Origin: Roseovarius litorisediminis
GTDB taxonomy: Bacteria > Pseudomonadota > Alphaproteobacteria > Rhodobacterales > Rhodobacteraceae
Length of the DNA: 64,000 bases
Assembly (NCBI RefSeq): GCF_900172295.1
Contig: NZ_FWFL01000002.1
Span: 124,001 to 188,000, forward strand
Reading direction: 5' to 3'
Below the pieces are notes generated by a model, which was not told the origin of the DNA, ran no database searches, and was given only the letters and a program-made list of their open reading frames with translations. How positions within the stretch are numbered: the stretch's first letter is position 1; each line of letters starts with the position of its first letter. A program made the translations under genes and the position numbers. Positions 8,851-17,177 of this stretch are shown piece after piece.

Positions 8851-8897
8851 TGAGAGTGGTTCGCAACTAAGTCAAGAAACTTGCGAATAATTCTCAA
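8851..8897. promoter_or_regulatory. Two Fur/Mur-family-like operators upstream of sitA
   Basis: TTGCGAATAATTCTCAA at 8881-8897 is a nearly perfect 17-base palindrome (one symmetric mismatch pair around a central A). A weaker copy, TGAGAGTGGTTCGCA, lies at 8851-8865. Their centres are 31 bases apart, about three helical turns, on the same DNA face. They sit 40-86 bases before the sitA start, where Mur (the manganese-responsive Fur homologue of alphaproteobacteria) would repress sitABCD. The location and symmetry are seen; the regulator is inferred. Confidence 0.65.
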
Positions 8898-8906
8898 TTT
8901 CAGTTT

Positions 8907-9851
8907 TCAGAAGTCTATTTTGAACACGGCGCCAGTGTCTGATGCGATCAGACTGATCTTGCCGCCCGCCGCCTGCAGCATGGTGCGCGCAATTGCCAGC
9001 CCCATGCCGGTGCCGCCTGCACCACGCCTTGTTGTGAAAAACGGGTCAAAAATCCGGTCCCGGTTGCCCGGTGCAATGCCGGGGCCATTGTCGCTGACCA
9101 GTACACCGCCTTCCGCAGCAGAGATAACCAGACGATCCGCCCCGTGCGCGGCAGCGTTCTGGGCCAGATGCCCCAGAACCACCTCCAGCGCCCGAGCATC
9201 CATCGGCAGCGCCGGATCCCCGTTCACCTCAATCGTCAGGTCCGCCCGCACGCCCGGCACCACCTCTGACAGCCTTGACGGGCCGATCCCTAGTGGTTCA
9301 CGGGCGACGGCCAACTGTCGCAGCGCCTCTAACTGTCCCTGCATCGTCTGCGCCGAGGTGCGGATTGTGCTTATCAATTGCGCCCGGTCTGCCTTGTCGG
9401 CCCCGTCCAGCAGCTCTGCCGCGCCAATCAGGCTTGTCAGGGGGGATTTCAGCTCGTGTGTGACATGATCTGTGTAGGCGCGCAGACCGGTTTCGCGATC
9501 TTGCAAGGTCGCCGCCATTTCCTGCACCGCCCGCGCCAGATCCGTTATTTCAGGCGTACCGAAATGAGGTGGCAGCGGCGCATCCCGACGCCCCTCTTTC
9601 ACGGCGTTGGCATGAGCGGTCAGGGCGTAGACCGGGCGCAGCACCAGCCGCCATAACAAGAACCCCAATATCACTGTGGCCACGATGGCCATCCATGCAA
9701 TCAGCCAGGCGGTTTCGCCCCATCCCAGAATATTGCCAGCCAAGCGGAAATACCCGACGCCCAGCAGCGGCAGGCACAGTACCACCGCCAGGGTGCCACC
9801 AATGACCAGCGCCAGGGGCGGACGCCATTTCTGCCTTATGCGCTCCGGCAT
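8907..9851 (-). CDS. Sensor histidine kinase (OmpR-partner class)
   Basis: This 314-residue inner-membrane kinase has two transmembrane segments (about 13-34 and 46-68) separated by a very short periplasmic loop, so it may sense something in or near the membrane. A HAMP linker (about 70-120) follows, then a HisKA domain with the phosphoacceptor motif THELKSPLTS near residue 130 and a catalytic HATPase domain with VLGHLAQNAAAHGAD, VSDNGPGIA and GTGMGLAIART. Its start overlaps the end of the response regulator gene by 16 bases, so the pair is translationally coupled. It ends 95 bases before sitA, but the operator-like palindromes in that gap suggest that sitABCD has its own promoter. Confidence 0.87.
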   Translation of the reverse strand: MPERIRQKWRPPLALVIGGTLAVVLCLPLLGVGYFRLAGNILGWGETAWLIAWMAIVATVILGFLLWRLVLRPVYALTAHANAVKEGRRDAPLPPHFGTPEITDLARAVQEMAATLQDRETGLRAYTDHVTHELKSPLTSLIGAAELLDGADKADRAQLISTIRTSAQTMQGQLEALRQLAVAREPLGIGPSRLSEVVPGVRADLTIEVNGDPALPMDARALEVVLGHLAQNAAAHGADRLVISAAEGGVLVSDNGPGIAPGNRDRIFDPFFTTRRGAGGTGMGLAIARTMLQAAGGKISLIASDTGAVFKIDF

Positions 9852-10528
9852 GGGCCCATCCGGATGCCAACCCCGTGCACAGTTTCAATCGCCCCGTCAC
9901 ATCCTGCGGCGGCCAGTTTGGCACGAAGGTTGCGCAGATGGCTGTCCACCGTGCGGTCCGAGACGTGGATTACCCCGCCGTAAACGGCCTCAACCAGTTG
10001 CGCCTTGGTGGCAACATGTTCGGGCCGGGCCATCAGATGCGCCAGCAGCGTCATTTCACGGCTTGTCAGTGCCACCGGCTGATCGCTGATGGTGCAAAGA
10101 TGCCTTGCCGGATCCAGACGCACCATGCCGCGCTGCAGGGGCTGATCCGTACCGTTGACCAATCCCTTGGCCGTGCGTTTCAGAATGGCCCTGATCCGCG
10201 CCACCAATTCGCGCGGTGAAAACGGCTTGGACACATAATCGTCACCGCCCAGCTCGAACGCCAGAACCCGGTCAATCTCGTCATCTCGGGCGGTCAGGAA
10301 TAGAACCGGTGTGTCTCGCTCGGCCCGTAGCGTCCGGCACAGTTCCAGCCCGTCCATTTCAGGCAGACCGATGTCCAGTACAATCAGATCTGCCTTGCCG
10401 CGCCGGGCCTTTGCCAACCCCTCTGCGCCGTCACCTGCCTCGGCCACATTGTGGCCTGCCTGTTTCAATGCGATCCGCAGCACATCACGTATCTGCGGAT
10501 CGTCGTCGATGATCAGAATGTCAGCCAT
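9836..10528 (-). CDS. OmpR/PhoB-family response regulator
   Basis: This 230-residue DNA-binding regulator has an N-terminal receiver domain (MADILIIDDDPQIRDVL, phosphoacceptor Asp in LIVLDIGLPEMDGLEL, Lys in YVSKPFSPREL) and a C-terminal winged helix (about 130-228). I place the start at the ATG at 10528 rather than the upstream GTG at 10543, because MADILIIDDD is the usual beginning and because this ATG comes one base after the TAA of the preceding membrane protein gene, a classic coupling arrangement. It forms a unit with the overlapping histidine kinase. The target genes are unknown; the upstream DUF4173-like gene is an obvious candidate partner. Confidence 0.88.
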   Translation of the reverse strand: MADILIIDDDPQIRDVLRIALKQAGHNVAEAGDGAEGLAKARRGKADLIVLDIGLPEMDGLELCRTLRAERDTPVLFLTARDDEIDRVLAFELGGDDYVSKPFSPRELVARIRAILKRTAKGLVNGTDQPLQRGMVRLDPARHLCTISDQPVALTSREMTLLAHLMARPEHVATKAQLVEAVYGGVIHVSDRTVDSHLRNLRAKLAAAGCDGAIETVHGVGIRMGPCRSA

Positions 10529-10529
10529 A

Positions 10530-12017
10530 TTATGGTGCGGCACCCGTCGATTGCATTACCCCAAGGCTACGAAACACACGCCAGTCGCGAAAGCCCCATT
10601 CGCGCCAATCGTCGATCTTCCGAAGGTACGGATAGCTGGAAACACATAGCGACCGGGCCTTTTGCCGCTCATAGGCCAGTATCTCGGGCAGGGCCGCCGG
10701 GCCAAGATTACAAATATACCAGGCATCCAGCGGCACATCATGGCTCAGGTTATAGCGTGCAATGGTCCGGTCGAAACTCACGAACATGCAGGCATAGACC
10801 AGGGTCAGCCCCAGAACCAGGCTGCGTGCCAGCAGCCACCCGGCACTTTGCCGGTTCACGATCTGCCACAGGATCATCGCCAGCCAGACGGCGACCAGCC
10901 CCATCCAGATCGCGGCGGCCATCCGCAACCGGGTCAGCCCATAAGCCTCGACATACAGCTCCAGCCGCAGCAGCGATGACCCGACCAGCAACATGTTCTG
11001 TGCAACAAAGGCCAGCAGGGCCAGTCGAACCAGCGCGTCGTTCCCGGTGTAGGGCCGCGCCACCAGCGCGAACAGCCCTGCCAGCAAGGCCGTTACCAGC
11101 AACGGATAGGCGCCGCGGTGGGCATATTCGGCATAGTTCATCCCATGCGGCAGGGCGGCGCCCCCCCAGAGAAACGTTGCATCCATCACGGTCTGAACCG
11201 CAAACAGAAGGTTGAACAGGAACAGTGACCGGCGCACCGCCCTGTCGTTCAGGATGCGGGGCAATTGCCGTGGTCCAATCAGCACGGACCGGGTTTTTGC
11301 CAGCAGTTGCCCCCTGAGCCCGGGAAGGATCACAAAAGGCCAGATTACCAGCGCCATGCCGGCCCAGAAAAAGATCCGCGACATGTCTGGCAGGCCCATC
11401 CGGTCCAGACGGCGCAGCCAGTCCTCGATTACCGGATTCGCCTCAAGAAGCAGACTCAGAAAGATCAGGCCCAGGCCCAAAGGCAGAGCCCAGCCCAGCA
11501 CCAGCCCCTGCATCCGGTCCGTCGCAGGTAACCCTTTGCGTCCGAATGCCAGCAGGCCCCCCATGTCTCGCAGGGCGTGCAAAGGCCCGAGTGCCAGCAA
11601 TCGTATTGCCCCCGATGTCAGCTGCCTTGTGCCCGGCCACCCGCCAAGGGCCAACCATGCCCCGCCTAAAAGGATCCCGGCCAGCCAGAACAGCAGCGAT
11701 AAGACCTGTACCTGCTCGATGACCGGTAAAAACAGGACCCCTCCCAGTATTACGCCGCCCCAGCCGCGCCCACCTGTGGCCCCCAATCCGGCCAGCAAAA
11801 GGCAAAAGCCGAATACCGACAGCGACAGTCCTGGCATCACCTGCCACAGCAGAAAATCCGCCAGTGAAATAAGACCCGCCAGTGCAACAGGCGCCGCCCA
11901 GTTGCGGTGCATCCTCTGCCCGGTTTTACCTGCTGGCGGGCGCGGGGGCGCGCCGTCCATCCACCAGCTGTCCAGTTGGATCGAGGCGGGAACGCCCCTT
12001 ACAAGGTAGGTCTTCAT
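10530..12017 (-). CDS. DUF4153/DUF4173-type polytopic membrane protein
   Basis: This protein of about 495 residues has many hydrophobic segments and matches the pattern of DUF4173 membrane proteins (FLFNLLFAVQTVMDATFLWG and YAEYAHRGAYPLLVTALLAG near the middle are characteristic). The C-terminal 90 residues are hydrophilic with FVSFDRTIARYNL and a YLRKIDDWREWGFRDWRVF tail, probably periplasmic. I chose the ATG at 12017 (MKTYLVRGVPAS), preceded by AAAAGGGACAG, over the longest frame, whose first 98 residues have unlikely composition. It is the first gene of a leftward unit with the two-component system, spaced one base from the regulator. Function is unknown; the coupling suggests it may supply or modulate the signal for that system. 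Confidence 0.72.
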   Translation of the reverse strand: MKTYLVRGVPASIQLDSWWMDGAPPRPPAGKTGQRMHRNWAAPVALAGLISLADFLLWQVMPGLSLSVFGFCLLLAGLGATGGRGWGGVILGGVLFLPVIEQVQVLSLLFWLAGILLGGAWLALGGWPGTRQLTSGAIRLLALGPLHALRDMGGLLAFGRKGLPATDRMQGLVLGWALPLGLGLIFLSLLLEANPVIEDWLRRLDRMGLPDMSRIFFWAGMALVIWPFVILPGLRGQLLAKTRSVLIGPRQLPRILNDRAVRRSLFLFNLLFAVQTVMDATFLWGGAALPHGMNYAEYAHRGAYPLLVTALLAGLFALVARPYTGNDALVRLALLAFVAQNMLLVGSSLLRLELYVEAYGLTRLRMAAAIWMGLVAVWLAMILWQIVNRQSAGWLLARSLVLGLTLVYACMFVSFDRTIARYNLSHDVPLDAWYICNLGPAALPEILAYERQKARSLCVSSYPYLRKIDDWREWGFRDWRVFRSLGVMQSTGAAP

Positions 12018-12193
12018 CGTTCTGTCCCTTTTGGTTTCTGCCTGTCGCAACCAGTCATACCGGGCGGCTGTGCAATCCCCGCTCAGCAGTTGTGCAGGTT
12101 TTGCGCAGATTGCGCGGTGCAGGCGGTCGCTCAAGCTTGCCAAGGTCAGGCACCCATGCAACCTTGCGGTCAGCCACCCCGGACAGGACCACC
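12018..12193. promoter_or_regulatory. Divergent promoter region between DUF4173-like gene and deoC
   Basis: This 176-base gap lies between two divergent starts. A TTTTGCGCAGATTGCGCGGT stretch near 12100 and the repeated TTGCG/GCGCA words could be regulator contacts, but I see no confident operator or hexamer pair. Confidence 0.3.
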
Positions 12194-13183
12194 ATGCAAA
12201 CTCCCACCACGGATCAGACCCGCCAACTGCCGCAGCTGCTTGAGCCACGCAATCCGGGGATTGATCTGGATCTTGATTGGGTGCGTGGCCTACAGGCCAA
12301 TACTCCGGCAATTGGGCGCCGTGCCCAAACCCTGCCGGGCCGCCGCAGCGTCAAGAAAGAGGTTCAGGCAGCATGGTTGTGCCGCGCGCTCAGCTGCATA
12401 GACCTGACCACCCTGTCGGGCGATGACACGCCGGGCCGGGTGCACCGGCTTTGCGCCAAGGCGCGCCAACCGGTGCGTGCCGATCTGCTGCACGCGCTGG
12501 GCCTGCACGGCCTTACGGTCGGCGCCGTCTGCGTTTACCACGACATGATCGCACCCGCGCTGGACGCGCTTCAAGGGTCCAATATTCCCATTGCCGCCGT
12601 CTCGGCCGGCTTTCCCGCAGGTCTTTCTCCTTTTTCCCTGCGTGTGGCCGAGATCGAGGCCAGCGTTGCCGCCGGCGCCTCCGAGATCGACATCGTGATT
12701 TCTCGCCGCCATGTTCTTACCGGCAACTGGCCTGCGCTTTATGATGAAATGCGCGCCTTTCGCCGCGCCTGCGGCAATGCCCACGTCAAGGCCATCCTTG
12801 CCACAGGCGAGCTGGGCAGCCTGCGCAACGTCGCGCGCGCCTCGCTGATCTGCATGATGGGTGGGGCCGATTTCATCAAGACTTCAACCGGCAAGGAAAG
12901 CGTAAATGCCACCCTGCCGGTGACATTGGTGATGCTGCGCGCGATCCGCGATTATCACACGCGCACCGGGTTTCGTGTCGGGTATAAACCCGCAGGCGGT
13001 ATCTCCAAAGCCAAGGACGCGCTGGTGTACCTTGCAATGATCAAAGAGGAACTGGGAGATCGCTGGCTGCGCCCCGACCTTTTCCGTTTCGGTGCCTCTT
13101 CACTTCTGGGTGATATCGAGCGGCAGTTGGAACACTATGTCACCGGCACCTATTCGGCGGGGTGGCGGCATGCGATGGGCTGA
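12194..13183 (+). CDS. deoC: Deoxyribose-phosphate aldolase
   Basis: DeoC cleaves 2-deoxyribose 5-phosphate to glyceraldehyde 3-phosphate and acetaldehyde in deoxynucleoside breakdown. From the ATG at 12194 (MQTPTTDQTRQ) the protein has 329 residues, the long form of the class I aldolase. The Schiff-base lysine is in ADFIKTSTGK and the second active-site lysine in VGYKPAGGIS; VCVYHDMI and ASEIDIVIS form the phosphate and aspartate parts of the site. The longest open frame extends upstream but its extra 104 residues run through the divergent promoter and lack protein character. The next gene, a double aldehyde dehydrogenase, could oxidise the acetaldehyde, as also suggested by their shared direction and 96-base spacing. 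Confidence 0.92.
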   Translation: MQTPTTDQTRQLPQLLEPRNPGIDLDLDWVRGLQANTPAIGRRAQTLPGRRSVKKEVQAAWLCRALSCIDLTTLSGDDTPGRVHRLCAKARQPVRADLLHALGLHGLTVGAVCVYHDMIAPALDALQGSNIPIAAVSAGFPAGLSPFSLRVAEIEASVAAGASEIDIVISRRHVLTGNWPALYDEMRAFRRACGNAHVKAILATGELGSLRNVARASLICMMGGADFIKTSTGKESVNATLPVTLVMLRAIRDYHTRTGFRVGYKPAGGISKAKDALVYLAMIKEELGDRWLRPDLFRFGASSLLGDIERQLEHYVTGTYSAGWRHAMG

Positions 13184-13184
13184 A

Positions 13185-13250
13185 CGGAATTTTCGAAAAT
13201 TCCGTGACGGAAAATTCAAATTTTCCGGTCCGCTTTCTTTCAAGAAAGCG
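13185..13250. repeat. Three tandem 20-bp palindromes
   Basis: CGGAATTTTCGAAAATTCCG (13185-13204) is a perfect palindrome. CGGAAAATTCAAATTTTCCG (13208-13227) and CGCTTTCTTTCAAGAAAGCG (13231-13250) each have perfect 9-base arms around a 2-base centre. They are separated by three bases each time. They fill the gap between deoC and the aldehyde dehydrogenase gene. A related two-palindrome array lies at 42706-42751. They could act as a dispersed repeat, an mRNA stabiliser or a processing or attenuation site. Confidence 0.85.
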
Positions 13251-13279
13251 ACGCATTGCCACGATGAGGGGTGTCAGGA

Positions 13280-15622
13280 ATGACCGTCAGAGATATTTAT
13301 CAAACCTTGGACTATGGCCCCGCCCCTGAATCCGCCGCCGAGGCCTTTGCCTGGCTGGTCGATCAGGGCGACTGTTTCGGTCATTTCATCAATGGCGCAT
13401 TCACCGCGTCTGGTAATGGCTTTGCCTCCAGAAACCCGGCCAACAATGAAACCCTTGCCACGCTGACACAGGCCACGCATGACGATGTCGACGCCGCCGT
13501 CACTGCCGCCCGCAAGGCGCAACCGAAATGGGCCAAACTGGGCGGCCACGCGCGGGCTAGATACCTCTACGCCCTTGCCCGCCTTCTACAAAAACACGCC
13601 CGCCTTTTTGCCGTGCTGGAAACACTCGACAACGGCAAGCCTATCCGCGAAACCCGCGATATCGACGTGCCTTTGGCGCAGCGGCATTTCTACTATCACG
13701 CGGGTCTGGCGCAATTGATGGACGCCGAACTGCCCGACCACGAGGCCCTTGGCGTCTGCGGACAGATCATTCCCTGGAACTTCCCCCTTCTGATGCTGGC
13801 ATGGAAAGTTGCCCCCGCATTGGCCGCGGGCAACACCGTGCTGCTGAAGCCTGCTGAATATACCTCGCTCACGGCTCTTCTTTTCGCCGATGTCTGTCGT
13901 CAGGCCGGATTGCCCAAAGGTGTTGTGAATATCGTTACCGGCGATGGCTCTGTGGGCGAGATGATCGTGACCCACGCGGGCATCGACAAGATTGCCTTCA
14001 CCGGTTCCACCACCGTAGGGCGCCGCATCCGCGAATTGACCGCAGGCAGCGGCAAGGCGCTCACGCTCGAACTGGGTGGAAAATCGGCCTATGTGGTGTT
14101 TGACGATGCCGATCTGGACTCGGCTGTCGAAGGGCTGGTGGATGCCATCTGGTTCAATCAGGGGCAGGTTTGCTGTGCTGGCTCGCGTCTGTTGGTGCAT
14201 GAAGGCATCGCTGATCTCTTCCACGACAAGCTGCGCGCGCGCATGGCCAGACTGCGCCTGGGCAACCCGCTGGACAAATGCATCGACATCGGTGCCATGG
14301 TTGATCCCGCTCAATTGCAGCGCGTCACCGACATCGTCGCGGGTAGCTCCGGCACCCATTTCACCCCCGAGATGACCCTGCCGCCCGAAGGCAGTTTTTA
14401 TCCGCCCACGCTGATTACCGGGCTCAGCCCGTCCGATCCGCTGATGCAGGAGGAAATCTTTGGCCCGGTTCTGGTCTCTGCCACCTTCCGCACGGCCGCC
14501 GAGGCGGTTCAGTTGGCCAACAACACCCGCTATGGCCTCGCTGCGTCGGTCTGGTCTGAAAATATCAATCTGGCGCTGGATATCGCCCCGAAACTGGCCG
14601 CAGGCGTGGTCTGGATCAACGGCACCAACATGTTCGATGCTGCCGCCCCCTTTGGCGGGGTCCGCGAAAGCGGCTTTGGCCGTGAAGGCGGGTGGGAAGG
14701 GCTGCTGGCCTACACACGCGCCAAAGGCAAAACCAAACCGCTCTGCAAAATCGACCCGTTTCTAGGCGACGGGACCGGTGGCGACGGGATCGACCGTACC
14801 GCCAAGCTGTATATCGGCGGCAAACAGGCCCGGCCTGACGGTGGCTATTCCAGCAATCTCCATAACAAAACAGGCAAGATCATCGGGCAGGCGCCAATTG
14901 CCGGCGCCAAGGATGTGCGCAACGCGGTCGAGGCTGCGCGCGGGGCTGCTGACTGGGGCAAAGCCACCGGTCATTTGCGGGCGCAGATCCTGTATTACAT
15001 GGCCGAAAACCTGTCGGCCCGTGCTGATGAATTTGCCCGCCGTCTGAACACCATGACCGGCACGCGCAGCGGCACCAAAGAGGTTGCAGCCAGTATCACC
15101 CGTCTTTTCACCTATGCCGCCTGGGCTGACAAGTTTGATGGTCAGACCTGCGGCGTGCCGATCCGTGGCCTTGCGCTGGCGATGCGCGAACCGGTGGGGG
15201 TGATCGGCGCATTCTGCCCTGATGAGGCTCCATTGCTGGGGCTGGTTTCCATTCTCGGCCCGATCATGGCGATGGGTAACCGGGCGGTTCTCATCGCCTC
15301 GGAGCCCTTTCCGCTGGCGGCCACAGATTTTTGCCAGGTTCTTGAAACCTCGGATGTGCCGCCCGGTGTGGTCAACATCCTGACCGGCTGCCACGCGGAG
15401 CTGGCCCCGACACTGGCCGCGCATATGGATGTCGACGCCGTCTGGAGTTTTTCGTCCTCGGACCTTTCTGCTGGTATCGAGCGCGCCAGCGCCAGCAATC
15501 TCAAACGCACATGGGTCAACAACGCCCATGTCCGCGACTGGTGGGGCCCGGCAGGGGAAGGGCGCGGGTTCCTCGGGGCTGCAACCGAAGTCAAAACCAT
15601 CTGGGCGCCCTACGGTGAATAG
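13280..15622 (+). CDS. ALDH16-type aldehyde dehydrogenase with two ALDH domains
   Basis: This 780-residue protein has two aldehyde dehydrogenase domains in tandem, the layout of the ALDH16 family. The N-terminal domain (about 20-495) is complete: PWNFPLLMLAWKVAPALAAG, the GSTTVG cofactor loop, the general base in LELGGKS and the nucleophile Cys298 in GQVCCAGSR. The C-terminal domain (about 510-780) keeps the fold pattern (MREPVGVIGAFCPDEAPL, LIASEPFPLAA) but lacks the GQxC nucleophile and LELGGKS, so it is a pseudo-domain. Bacterial ALDH16 proteins, unlike the human one, keep an active N-terminal site. It takes an aldehyde and NAD(P)+ to the acid. Next to deoC, the likely substrate is acetaldehyde. 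I chose ATG 13280 (MTVRDIYQT) over an upstream GTG at 13271. Confidence 0.88.
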   Translation: MTVRDIYQTLDYGPAPESAAEAFAWLVDQGDCFGHFINGAFTASGNGFASRNPANNETLATLTQATHDDVDAAVTAARKAQPKWAKLGGHARARYLYALARLLQKHARLFAVLETLDNGKPIRETRDIDVPLAQRHFYYHAGLAQLMDAELPDHEALGVCGQIIPWNFPLLMLAWKVAPALAAGNTVLLKPAEYTSLTALLFADVCRQAGLPKGVVNIVTGDGSVGEMIVTHAGIDKIAFTGSTTVGRRIRELTAGSGKALTLELGGKSAYVVFDDADLDSAVEGLVDAIWFNQGQVCCAGSRLLVHEGIADLFHDKLRARMARLRLGNPLDKCIDIGAMVDPAQLQRVTDIVAGSSGTHFTPEMTLPPEGSFYPPTLITGLSPSDPLMQEEIFGPVLVSATFRTAAEAVQLANNTRYGLAASVWSENINLALDIAPKLAAGVVWINGTNMFDAAAPFGGVRESGFGREGGWEGLLAYTRAKGKTKPLCKIDPFLGDGTGGDGIDRTAKLYIGGKQARPDGGYSSNLHNKTGKIIGQAPIAGAKDVRNAVEAARGAADWGKATGHLRAQILYYMAENLSARADEFARRLNTMTGTRSGTKEVAASITRLFTYAAWADKFDGQTCGVPIRGLALAMREPVGVIGAFCPDEAPLLGLVSILGPIMAMGNRAVLIASEPFPLAATDFCQVLETSDVPPGVVNILTGCHAELAPTLAAHMDVDAVWSFSSSDLSAGIERASASNLKRTWVNNAHVRDWWGPAGEGRGFLGAATEVKTIWAPYGE

Positions 15623-15979
15623 GAAGACAACGCCCGTTCCGACGCAATGCTGGTGTTAAACGCTTGCGGTTGTGACTTCTGCAAGTGACGTCCGCCTCGA
15701 CAATCAGCGACATATTTTCAGGCCCTGCCTGCGCTTTGAAAAGCAGCCAGAGATCGGTGCGCGGGTTTCTTTTGCTGGGCCTGACCTGCCATATTCGGAC
15801 AATTTGTCTCTGCCTGGCAGGGCCTGTGCGGTTGCCAATGACCATCATCGCCACTAAGTAGTCAACATGCTTCGTTCCCCGAGGCGTGTCGGTTCGCTCA
15901 ATCCAACGTTCACATTTTGCTTGCTATGCTGGACAGGTAGTTTATCCGATCCTGTAACCAACGATAATGAAGCAGACGC
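15623..15979. other. Intergenic region, 357 bases, no convincing gene
   Basis: All frames here are short or lack a ribosome binding site. A 61-codon open frame on the plus strand (15672-15857) has no upstream Shine-Dalgarno and unlikely composition. The promoter of the desaturase gene must lie in the right end. It could be a decayed remnant, but I cannot identify a parent. Confidence 0.5.
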
Positions 15980-17014
15980 ATGAACCAACATTCCGAAGTT
16001 ACCCGGACATCAGACAGTACACGTTCGGCCCGCGATTGGGTCAAGGTACTTGCCAACTACCGTGAACCCAACCAAATGCGCAGCATCTTCGAGCTGGGCG
16101 TCACCTTCATTCCCTTCATCCTGCTCTGGGCTCTGGCCTGGTGGTCACTATCGGTAAGCTACTGGCTGACCCTCGGGATTTCGATCGTCAATGCGGCCTT
16201 CCTGCTGCGGCTTTTCACCATTCAGCATGATTGCGGACATGGGGCGTTCTTCAAAAACCGTCAGGTCAGCGACTGGGTCGGGCGGGCGCTTGGAGTGCTG
16301 ACCGTCACACCATACGACGTCTGGCGCCGCACTCATTCCGAACATCACAGCAGTGCCGGCAATCTGGGTCGCCGCGGCATGGGCGACATCCATACCAAAA
16401 CCGTCGCCGAATACCGTGCGCTGACACCCTTGCAACGATTGAAATACCGGCTGTATCGTCACCCGATCACGCTGTTTGTTTTTGGGCCGGGCTATATCTT
16501 TCTGCTGCAAAACCGGATTCCTCTGGGTCTGATGAACAACCTCAGATACTGGGTTAGTGCCATGGGCACCAACATTGCCATTCTTATAGCTCTGACGGTG
16601 ATCTGGTATTTCGGCGGCATCGGCCCGGTTCTGCTGATCTTCCTGCCGTCCACCCTTCTTGCCGCGACCGCAGGCATGTGGCTGTTTTATGTGCAGCACC
16701 AGTTTGAAAATACCCAATGGGATGAAGATGAAGACTGGCAATTGCACGATGCCGCCCTGCATGGCAGTTCGTATTATGTGCTGCCACCGTTGCTGCAATG
16801 GTTCAGCGCGAATATCGGCATTCACCACGTCCACCACCTGTACAGCCGCATCCCGTTCTACCGGCTGACCGAGGTGCTGCGCGATCATACCGAACTGGCC
16901 AAAAGCAACCGTATGACCATCCGCGAAAGCCTGGTCAGCGCGCGCTTGCACCTGTGGGATGAGAACAGCAAGAAACTGCTTTCTTTTTCTCAGGCACGGG
17001 CGCTTTACGGTTAA
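15980..17014 (+). CDS. Membrane fatty acid desaturase
   Basis: This 344-residue integral membrane protein introduces double bonds into acyl chains using a di-iron centre. The three histidine boxes are clear: HDCGH (83-87), HSEHH (119-123) and HHVHH (282-286), with hydrophobic hairpins before the first box and between the second and third. The pattern fits the delta-12/omega-6 type acyl-lipid desaturases more than sterol or carotenoid enzymes, but regiospecificity cannot be deduced. The ATG at 15980 has only a weak ribosome binding site (GAAGCAG). It is followed after 163 bases by a patatin-like phospholipase in the same direction, so the two may share a role in membrane lipid remodelling. Confidence 0.88.
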   Translation: MNQHSEVTRTSDSTRSARDWVKVLANYREPNQMRSIFELGVTFIPFILLWALAWWSLSVSYWLTLGISIVNAAFLLRLFTIQHDCGHGAFFKNRQVSDWVGRALGVLTVTPYDVWRRTHSEHHSSAGNLGRRGMGDIHTKTVAEYRALTPLQRLKYRLYRHPITLFVFGPGYIFLLQNRIPLGLMNNLRYWVSAMGTNIAILIALTVIWYFGGIGPVLLIFLPSTLLAATAGMWLFYVQHQFENTQWDEDEDWQLHDAALHGSSYYVLPPLLQWFSANIGIHHVHHLYSRIPFYRLTEVLRDHTELAKSNRMTIRESLVSARLHLWDENSKKLLSFSQARALYG

Positions 17015-17177
17015 ATCCTACACCTAAGCACCTGATCGCACGTGTGAACGCCCCGGTTGTCGATCTGCCGGCGCGGCGCTGGGGTTTTTGGGGCGGCATT
17101 TCAAGGCTGGTTCGACGTTGCCTTCTGGTTGTATGTTGCGCGATTATCTGACTTGAAAACATTCAGGAACCTGCCCA

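Noticed and set aside
13586..15529. Two long minus-strand frames (257 and 255 codons) inside ALDH16
   Set aside because: Antisense shadows of a clear two-domain enzyme, without starts or domains of their own.
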